The notes beneath the pieces were generated by a model. That model had not been told where the DNA came from, did not search any database, and worked only from the letters and a program-made list of their open reading frames with translations. This document shows, in pieces, positions 55,318 through 64,000 of a DNA stretch of 64,000 nucleotides (position 1 is its first letter; every line of letters begins with the position of its first letter). Origin of the DNA: Tetrahymena elliotti 4EA (lineage: Eukaryota > Ciliophora > Oligohymenophorea > Hymenostomatida > Tetrahymenidae); contig JH720339.1 of NCBI GenBank assembly GCA_000231825.2, positions 239,890-303,889 on the forward strand, written 5' to 3'. The position numbers and the translations under genes were made by a program.

Positions 55318-58300
55318 ATGATGAAAAGCATAGCTAGTGAGAATGCTAATAGCGATTTAGATGACATTATGTCAAGCAGTTAAATAGATTTCGATACAAA
55401 ATAAAGCAAAAAGTAGTAAAACTAATAAGCTCCTTCTTTTAGCAATAAGAATGTATAGTCGTCAGTTGATGATTAAATGACATCTCGCGATTCTTTAAAA
55501 ATTATCTAGGAATCAAAAAGATCTTCATTTTTGATATCAAATACTAGAAAATTATAAATTTTAAAACAAATACATTTAATGAATCCAGAAGAACTGTATG
55601 ACGTTTGCCTCTAAATTTTACAAAAATCACCTGGTGAAAGAAATCATTTTGATTTATAAATATTATAAAAGACCTTCTAATCTATTGAATTCTTTTAAAA
55701 GTTTGAAGAATAAAGTGGATCTAGTGCCTTATTGAATCTATACAAAATGCTTCAACTTGAGACCTATGATATTCATGATTTAGTTATACAATAAGGCACA
55801 AGAGGAGATAGATTTTTTATCATTTTGTAAGGAACTGTAGGAGTTTTTATTAAACCAGCTGCTAGTTATAATTAATAGCCTTCAAATCCTTAGATTTTCA
55901 ATAGCCAAGTAACAAACTTAAATAAAGATACAAGTAAAACAAATAATCAATCACAGTAGTCTCCTACTTAAAATCATTCAAATTAAAATTTTACATAAGG
56001 TAGTAGAAATGCTGCTTCACCCTTTCTTAGATTATAATCTCCAGTTGATTCAGTTAAAAATAATCCAGTGAATTAAACATGTAATTCTCTCAGTAATCAA
56101 GCAGGAATAAATAGGAATAGAAATGATTCACGTGATAATAATTAAAATAACTAAAGCTTAAATATTCCAAGCTTCTCTAATATTACTAGTGATACAGTAC
56201 TATAAGATAATCATGGATAAAATACTCATCAACAAGGTGAAAAAAGTTCTTAAAGTCAGCTAAAAAAGGAACAAGAAAATAGCTCAATACTAAGATAATA
56301 ATAAACAAATTAGAATTCACAAATAAAAAATTAAAGCTTTTAGCAGCAATCCTAATCTCTGTTAAATAAAACTTTTGATAAAAAATTAAAAAATATGAAG
56401 ACAGATCAATCAAGGATTTAAAAATCTGAAATAAGTATCCCAATAAACTTTCATGATGATGATTCGATTAAAATATAAAAAAAAGAGAATAATCAATCAG
56501 ATTAAAAGAAACAAAATTCATTTAATTCCTCAGCAACAAAATAGCAATAAATATTTTAGGATAACTAATCACTTGCATTTCTTAACATTTTAAAAAGCAG
56601 AAGCGAAAAAGAAAGATTGATATTTCCTCCTCACGAATAAAAATTGTGGATAAATGTAAATCAGCTTAAAGCTGGTTAAAGCTTTGGCGAGCTAGCACTT
56701 TTAAATGATGCTCCTCGTATGGCAAATGTTGTATGTAATTCTATTTGCCACTTTGCAGTGCTAAATAAGAAAGATTTTAAAGAAGCTATTGCTTCAATTG
56801 AGAGTTAAAAAATAAAGGGATACATTTAGTTCTTATAGTAAGTTCCTGGTTTCGATAGAATAAGTAGGAGAGCTTTAAACATGATAATATATTCTTTTGA
56901 AATCAAAACTTTCACATTTAGAGACAAAATTTTTAAGGAAAAACAAAAAGCTGATCATCTTTATATAGTAAAAGATGGAGAATTTATTCTGCAAACATCT
57001 GTAAATTATCAGCCTCCTAAAGACCCTGCTCATTATAATTATGAAGAATTCACCAGAAAGTATATACCTGCTAACTAAAATAAAGCTGTTAGAAAAATAT
57101 AATTAGCTGTATTAAGTAAAGGAGAGTTATTTGGAGATCATGAAGTCTTTAGTGAAATTCCTCGCTGCATGGACGCTATTTGTAATTCTCAAAAGGGTGA
57201 GGTTTTTTGTATATCAATATAAAATTTATCAAACAGATGTGAGATTCTTAATGAAAGAGAGTTATTAGCCAATCTTAAATAAAATAGTTTAGATAAGCAT
57301 GGTATACATGAAAAAATGCTAAAACACTTTCATGGTACAAGCAGTTCTTTTTAGGGTATCCTTGTAAATAATTAAAAATTAATAGCTGATTAAAGAAATA
57401 CGGATTGCATAAATGCAAGTAAATCTCAATCAAATAGTAGATAAAATATTAAAGCTGTTTAGATAGATTCACAAATCTCAACCCAAACATCTAAAAATAA
57501 TAGCAAAGAAAAATTACAAAAAGATTCTCTTTATGAACCTTTATTTATTACATCAAATATGTAAAACTAACCTAGAGGTAAGAGTGCTCCATCCACAGCA
57601 AGGAATAAATATAATGTGAAAACAGTTATTAATAATTTGATTGATGAAGGGTAGTCTAAACAAGATACTGATACAAATAGATCTTCTTTTAATGATGGAA
57701 ATCCTTACTTCTTAAAATTTTCAGATAAAATATTAGAATTTAGTGCTTAAGAAAAAAAAAATTAATTAAATAGTTAGAACAGTAAAAAAATAGATTATAA
57801 TGATAATGATATCACTTATAATATCACCTCGAGTAGCCAAGAAAGGGTATTCCAATCTAGATAAGTACCAAATATAAATATTTCACTCATAAAATAGAAT
57901 CAAACTCCAAGAAGCTATTTGAATTCAAATATCAATAGACCTATGAGCTCAGAGAGATCTCATTTCACATCCTCTGTTAGAAATAGAACTAATTTCAATA
58001 ATAATACACCATATTTTCACTAAGATAATTCATTCATATAAATTCAAAACCAATCTAGATTTAATAGCCCCAGAGGAAAAACAGCCTAAGAGTATAGAAC
58101 TAATGACTTATCTAAGTCTTAGTTAATTAAGTAATAAAATAAAAGATATTCATATTCTAGGAATATAAATAAAGCTCAAGATAAATCAAAGGATAATATT
58201 TTTAGAATACAATAATAAAAGAATGATGAATCTTAAGTAAATTCAAGTACAAAACTGAAAAAATTAGGAGCAACATAAGCTATTAGAAAATAAACATAAG

Positions 58301-58755
58301 AATCTAACAGTGAACAAAATAATTTTGAAAAAGATCTTAAATCGGAAAAGATCATCAAAGCTAAAAAGTAGATTTTAAACTAGCTTAACAGCTAAGCTTA
58401 AAAGCATATGAAACAACATTATTAGAGTGTTGACTTACACTAAAGCTAAATTCAAAATTCTTCTTCACTTCAAAATTCTCTTGATCAAAATAAAGCCATA
58501 GATCAATCTTTTAAACCAAGCTTAGCATTTTCAAAACTTTAAATAAACTAACATATAGATTACAGTGAGACACGAAAACAAGTTTTAAGAAAAATGAGGA
58601 AATTTAAGTAAATTAACTATTTAAATGAACTGAGAAAGAGTAATATTGACTAAAATAAATTATAAAGTGAATATACTAAAATTAACACTATCAAAAGTAA
58701 AGGTTATGTAGTTATTAATCCTCATGCCTTTGTAAATTTTGTAAATATTTCTTGA
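55318..58755 (+). CDS. Protein with two cyclic-nucleotide-binding folds, Q/N-rich
   Basis: A single exon of 1145 codons; ATG 55318 is followed at once by a second ATG at 55321. The first CNBD begins near residue 139 (LLNLYKMLQLETYDIHDLVI, GDRFFIILQGTVGVFI). It is split by about 260 residues of Asn/Gln/Ser-rich sequence, then resumes near 436 (KLWINVNQLKAGQSFGELAL). Its phosphate cassette FGELALLNDAPRMANV keeps the Glu and Arg that bind the cyclic phosphate. The second fold (about 497-660) has DHLYIVKDGEFILQ and FGDHEVFSEIPRCMDAIC, with Asp in place of the usual Glu. The remaining 480 residues are polar and disordered. No kinase or channel domain is present, so it resembles a stand-alone cNMP sensor or a PKA-regulatory-like protein, but no clear dimerisation or pseudosubstrate motif is visible. 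Confidence 0.85.
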
Positions 58756-59706
58756 TTAAAAAATTGTTAAATTATGAGTTAAATTATATAAAAATATATA
58801 TTCATTAAGAGTTATTTATTATAACAAAATTAATTTATAAAATACATATTTTCTTCAAAAACTAAAAAACAGATAAATTTTCTTCAAATCTTTCAAAATA
58901 AATTTTTATTATTAAATAAAATTTTTAAATGAAATGGAAATCAAAAAAATTTTATTCTTCTTTGATTATTTGAATGTCAAAATGAATGCCATCTATTCTT
59001 AAATTAAGTTGGAATTATTTAACTTAATTAATTCAAAATTTTCTCATATTTTTATCAATAGCATTCATTATAGAAAAAAATTTTAATTTATTTTTATTTT
59101 AATAAAATAAAAACATTAATCCCTTTGAATATTCATAATTTGAAGTTCATTAGAAAATAAATAAAAATTCAATAAATTAAAAAAGGCTTTAAATTTTCAT
59201 TAATATTTATCAAAAATTAAAGGTACTAAAAACCTCTTCAAGCTTAAAGATAAATAAATTCAATTGAAATTTAAGAGGAAGAAAACTAACAAGTTAATTT
59301 AATTTTGCAATTTATTTATCTAAAGATATTTATTTTAATTTTAAATTCAGTTGAAAATTTAAAATTATGTTTCTGTAAGAAAAAAAATATTATAACCTCA
59401 AAACTTAATTTAAGAACAGACAGTAGATAAATTTTTATCTTCTTTGATTATTTGAATGTAAAAAAATACATTTATAAAATTTGATAAAGAAATATACATG
59501 ACTGATTTATTCATTTGTTAAAAAGTAAACAAAAATTAATAATATTTTTATTTTGTAAAATCAATTTATTATTTTTTTAATAAAAATGCAATTAATTTTT
59601 CAATTTTACCTCAGAAAGAAAACTCAATATTTCAAATTATAATATAGATAGTTGTTGTAGTTTGAGATTATATGGACAATTTTAATTTATAGGAAAAGTT
59701 AGAAAA
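58756..59706. other. Intergenic region between convergent genes
   Basis: 0.95 kb of AT-rich DNA between two convergent 3' ends. A phrase like ttcttctttgattatttgaatgt occurs twice (about 58953 and 59438), hinting at a short diverged repeat of some 480 bp spacing. Nothing else was recognised. Confidence 0.45.
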
Positions 59707-62199
59707 TCATTGCTAACCAAACACTAGAGACTCAGAAAGTTATTTACCAAGAAGTGTAACTAATTTTGATAATAGATATTAAAAGTAAGTCATAAAGCTC
59801 TACTTAATTTAATTGATTTTGATATAACGACCAGAAATATAAAGTTTAACCTTTTATTAAACATATTTTTCTATATCAGCACCAGAAAAGTCCATATCTT
59901 CTATAATTTTTTCTTTGGAAAGGATAGGACTTTCTCCTTCATGGATTGAGTCTTAAGTAACTTTATCATACACAACCCATCTATATGTAATTGGACAAAG
60001 GAGTTAGAATGGCTTGTATGAAGCTTTGTAGGACATTTTAGAATTATTATGGATATAATACCCTAAATAGTAATAACGGAAATTAGGAAAATAAAAATTA
60101 TATTCTTTAATAAATTCTATATCTCTCAAATTTCCTATAACACCTAAACTGTACTTTTTAAGGTCAGGTTCATAGAAATAATAAACATTTGAAAGACCAT
60201 CTGGAAGAATGTCTACAACACTTACTGCTATTAATACATCATCCAAATAATACTTGAAATGGTAGCATCCAAAATTAAGTTGCTTTCCTTTTCCATTTTC
60301 TATACTACTGCTACGAAGTCCATTTAAACAAAGAAAGTTTTTGTAACTTTCTTTTGAAGTTTTCATATTATTGTGAATTATTTTATTATATCTTTTATAA
60401 AGCTCAAAGCTTTCATCGTCAAATTCAGCCTTCACAATAATTCTATAAAAATTCTTTCTTCTGGCAGGGATAATTAGTGAAGGATCTTTCTTTTTTTTAG
60501 GAACCGAATTTTGTGGAACTAAATTATTCGTTGAGGATATGTTCCCCCTCAACATGCTTTTCTTGTTGCTACATTTGAGAATGTTAAATTCCGAAACTCT
60601 TTTAAGAAAACTTCTTTTTGTATAATGAACATTAATTTCACCACATGTTCTAAGTTTAAATTTAATATTCTTTTTTACAAGTTCTTGATTTGCACAATCA
60701 AAAGCTGTTTCAAAATATGTAAAAGATTTTGCAAAAAACTTCTCTTTTGTAGTAAAAACATCTCCCCAAGCATTTTAATTGAGCCTGTAAAAAGTAATCA
60801 AAAAATTAGTAGAATGAGTTCCATGCTTTATCATATTTCTATTCTGGTAAAGTCTGCTCTACTCCATAATTCTATCATCAAGCACTAAATTCTTTGTTTT
60901 TTCATTTATGGGTAATCCTAAGACTTCTAAAAACTATTATAAATTATTTTTTATATTATTCAAGCAAAGTCTTAACACAGCCCAAGATCTCTCTTTTATT
61001 TCATTCATTATTTCTTGATCCATGCTTGAAAGATCATTTTATTGATCGCCTGCATCACTAGCTATTAACAAACTCTCAAATTTTGCATCTCCCTTTTGTT
61101 TTTCTTTTGAGTTGATAGTGCTTTAAGATTTCTATACCTTAATTAACTATAATTAGTTTTCGTGAGTTGTATTAGAAGCACTGGCAGAGGAAGTTTGAGT
61201 TAACATATAAGGATCTTTAATAGCAGATTAATTATTTTATACACTGCTTTACTATGAGTTTTTTTAGATATTCTATTAATTTTATGAAGATTGAGATGTA
61301 AAAGTGGTTGCAGTAGATGAAGAAGAGCGATGAGGGTTTTACATTTCTTCCTCTTCATCGTCTTCATCATCATCGTCATCATCCATATCAAACTCTCCAT
61401 ACATATTTAATAAATTAGATTGCTATTAGTTTTGCTAATTTTATTCATTCTCTTAGGTTACTTCTCCTAACTATTTCTTGTAAATATCTACTTTTTCATC
61501 TTACTTATTAAGCATCCTTTCGAATTTTCTTAAAACTTTCTTTTAAGAACTCCCAAGTTTATATTCTGCAGCATCAAGACGAATAGAAAAGGTTCTACAG
61601 CAGCATTAATCAACATGTGGTTTGTAGTAATATGTTCCACAACGACGCCATCCTCTATCCATTAATAACTAATAATTCTTCAAAGCCATCTAAGCACAAT
61701 CAAATCCACTTGTCATCCATTTTGTATCCTAACAATATCCACATCTACCAACTGTATATGTATGTACCTAATTAATATTGATCAAACTAAATTAAGTTTC
61801 TTAAGACATACCAGCGGAAGCATTTTGATTGATGCTATTTGATTTTTGTTTCCTAATTATTGATAAAAAAATTCTAGAGTCAATAACAAATTACAAAAAA
61901 GATGTGAATCAAAATTTCAAAAACAAAAATGCTAATTTCACTAAAATATATTCAATTTTAATTAACCATTTTTGTTGTTTTATTTTATATATTTTTCTTT
62001 TCTATTTCTTCTTTTACTTTTCTGATGGCGATCTAGATCTAAAATCTTCTGAATTTTAATTCTATAATTTTTCTTATGAAGGATTCTGATTTTAGTTCCC
62101 TGCTCCTCCTGGCATAGAAGAGCTAAAGCTTTTATTATTCATAATCCTGGATCTGCTATTTATCGACAATGAATTCTACCTTGAATTCTGTTTCTTCAT
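59707..62199 (-). CDS. ATE1: Arginyl-tRNA--protein transferase (N-degron arginylation)
   Basis: Exons (minus): 62199-62018, 61852-61812, 61751-59707; introns of 165 and 60 nt; 755 aa. ATE1 transfers Arg from Arg-tRNA to acidic or oxidised N-termini, marking proteins for the Arg/N-degron pathway. The N-terminal domain is clear: GRCGYCQDTKWMTSGFDCAQ (Cys78, Cys81), LMDRGWRRCGTYYYKP and QCCCRTFSIRLDAAEYKLGS. The CxxC and CC cysteines (125, 126) match positions reported to hold an Fe-S cluster in yeast ATE1. The catalytic C-terminal domain has CYHFKYYLDDVLIAVSVVDI, LPDGLSNVYYFYEPDLKKYS and YYLGYYIHNNSKMSYKASYK. Between them is an acidic run of Asp/Glu near residue 175 plus Ser/Asn-rich linker, making it longer than the usual 500-520 aa. 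The N-terminal 60 residues are Ser/Arg/Asn-rich. Confidence 0.95.
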
Positions 62200-63044
62200 A
62201 AACAAATTTGTCTGAAAATGTATACAAAGTTTAATTCGTATTTAGTTCTCCTTAGAATAAAAGATATAACAATTTCCTATTAATATCTTTCTTTTAAAAT
62301 AATTAAATTCTTTTGCAAAAAAATATTTATCAAAGCGCCTATCAAATTTAAATTAAAACCTATTTTCATTTTGTCCAAAATATGAGGTACCTACTTTTCT
62401 TTACATCTACTATCCTCATCTAAATTTAAAATAATACGAAACAATTTTATTCGTCATATATTAATGACACTTACAAGTTAGTTTAATTAGCACATCAAGT
62501 TATCACAGTCATTCTATTTACTTCAAGTCAATAAATCCAAAGACTAAAGTGTCCAAATGCAATTTTTTAGATTTCTAAGAATATAAATTTTCTAAATTTT
62601 CATATTTTTTATAAAAAATAAAATTTTTTCTATCAGAAAACGATTTAAAATTGATTAAACATTGTTTCTTATTATCTATCAAGCATCAAGCTTGTAATAT
62701 TTTTACAAAACAATTAAAAATACTTAAATTTTACTTCATGATACATTTGTTCTGACTATTTAGCTATAAAAACAATGATGAATATCATTCATAAATTTAT
62801 CGATTATGAATCATTTTAGTTTATTTATTTTAAAAGCTATTAAAGTTAAATGGTGTGCTATTAAAAGCTTTTCAAATTCAGTAAAAAAATAATGATGTTG
62901 AAAGTTGTTAATTTACAAAACTCTTTGCTAATTAACTAATTGGCATGTAGATTAAATAATTAAATATAATTAATATATGATTATAAGTTTTTATTATAAA
63001 TATAACTTTTTAGCTTATTCATATAATAAATATCAGTGTTAAAA
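62200..63044. other. Divergent AT-rich spacer
   Basis: 0.85 kb between ATE1 (-) and the gene at 63045 (+). No specific promoter motif, RNA gene or repeat was recognised. Confidence 0.45.
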
Positions 63045-64000
63045 ATGTATCAAACACCTTAAAAAAAATAGATTGAATACCCAGTAATTAAAGTAGAATA
63101 ATTGAATGATAATTTAAATAGCAGCAAAACTAGGTTTCCATCTATGATTAACAGAGGATAGGAAAATACACCTAATAAATCATCATTATTTACTTTGAAG
63201 CATATTTAATCATAGCCACATTTATCATCAAAAATTCCTAGCCATCCAACTCTACCTTCTTCTTAAAAATCTAAATTAGATAAAATGAAAAGTTAAAGTT
63301 AACCTTTTAATGATGATAAGAAATAAAACACAAATAAAAAAGCTGTAACTATTCTTACAGTAGCTTAAACTTTATAGAATTAATACATAGCAAATAAAAT
63401 AGATGTAGATTTAGGAACTTTAAATGAATTTTTAGATGATGATGTTAAAGTTTTTTAAAATTAAACAAATAATTCAAAAATGAAATTTAAGAAAATTGGT
63501 AAGTCGCCTTATTCTAAGTTTGATATTGGCAACAACAAAAATTCAGAAGGAGATAATCAAGACAAAGTGTTTATTATTTGAATTTATTTTTCATCATTAA
63601 AGCATATTTTTTAAACAATAATACAAACAGGAATTAGGATGACAATGATGAGGAAAAAGAATATGATTTAAAAAAGTCTAAATATTTAAATCCTTTAGAT
63701 GTAAATAAATTTATCAAAAATTGAATACAATAAATTTAAAAATTTTTAGATTCTGAAAAATGAAGAAGATGAAAAGAAAAGATAACTTGCTGCAAAAGTT
63801 ATTATTCAATAGTTATTTAAAGCTAACTATGGTGAAGATATTGAAAGACTTGAAGAATAGAATGCTTTGGAATTATATAAATTAAGAAATCAAGATGATT
63901 TGCTAGAATAAGATAGTCAAAGTACTTATAATATATTTATTAGTTTATGATAGTTATTTATTTTCAAACAATAGTAACAAAATTTTTGAAGAAAAATGCA
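63045..64000 (+). CDS. Hypothetical protein, continues beyond the window
   Basis: Probable exons 63045-63568, 63631-63700, 63750-63921 and 63975 to the edge. Phases: GT|G at the first junction (an alternative is 63566 joined to 63641), phase 0 at the second, phase 1 at the third. The start MYQTPQKKQIEYPVIKVEQL is followed by Ser/Pro/Lys-rich sequence, TILTVAQTLQNQYIANKIDV, DLGTLNEFLDDDVKVF and an acidic linker (DDNDEEKEYDLKKSKYLN). A charged helix then reads KRQLAAKVIIQQLFKANYGE and DIERLEEQNALELYKLRNQD. No domain was recognised. The third donor (gtacttata) and the last acceptor (caatag) are plausible but rest on only 26 bases of final exon. Confidence 0.6.

Noticed and set aside
59671..60900. 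Plus-strand frame beginning ATGGACAATTTT and a further plus frame at 60625-60888
   Set aside because: Both are antisense to ATE1, which is unmistakable on the minus strand.

Overview
This window looks like macronuclear DNA of an oligohymenophorean ciliate, most likely Tetrahymena or a close relative. The DNA is extremely AT-rich. Long reading frames are full of in-frame TAA and TAG, which must be read as glutamine, and every convincing frame ends in TGA. Introns are GT-AG, AT-rich and short, mostly 46-75 nt, with a few of 80-210 nt. Standard-code reading breaks these genes into shadows, so every model below was read with TGA as the only stop and, where needed, spliced by eye. No rRNA, tRNA, CRISPR array, telomeric repeat or prokaryotic-style operon was seen.

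Layout: 1-1427 (-) partial Q/N-rich gene; 2751-4925 (+) multi-pass membrane protein; 7137-8013 (+) membrane-anchored class I methyltransferase with strongly biased codons; 8.4-9.2 kb decayed coding fragments; 12042-12490 (-) short LRR gene; 13256-15823 (-) coiled-coil protein; 19125-21707 (+) probable N-myristoylated protein; 23655-28159 (+) K+-selective channel with a cyclic-nucleotide-binding domain (CNBD) and a CCHC zinc knuckle; 29029-34406 (-) full-length ABCC/MRP transporter in 13 exons; 35960-37549 (-), 39044-39739 (+) and 41017-42871 (+), unassigned genes, the last a membrane protein; 42827-43821 (-) CCDC174-like coiled coil; 45097-47191 (-), 47963-49866 (+) and 50258-51548 (+), Q/N/S-rich unassigned genes; 52410-54299 (+) LRR gene in which each internal exon encodes about one repeat and all 12 introns are phase 2; 55318-58755 (+) protein with two cyclic-nucleotide-binding folds; 59707-62199 (-) arginyl-tRNA-protein transferase ATE1; 63045-64000 (+) partial gene. 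Between them lie AT-rich spacers of 0.4-3.3 kb.

The genes are individual eukaryotic units and do not form one pathway. There is a loose signalling and transport flavour: a CNBD K+ channel, a soluble or peripheral cNMP-binding protein, an ABCC transporter, an acylated protein and LRR proteins. The most distinctive signal is the symmetric 87-93-nt, phase-2 LRR exon architecture at 52.4-54.3 kb, echoed in miniature at 12.0-12.5 kb. Other points worth checking are a 31-nt intron in the ABC gene, two diverged tandem duplications flanking the large LRR gene, a compact palindromic structure at 44.59 kb, and recurring A/C-rich tetranucleotide tracts just 3' of several genes.
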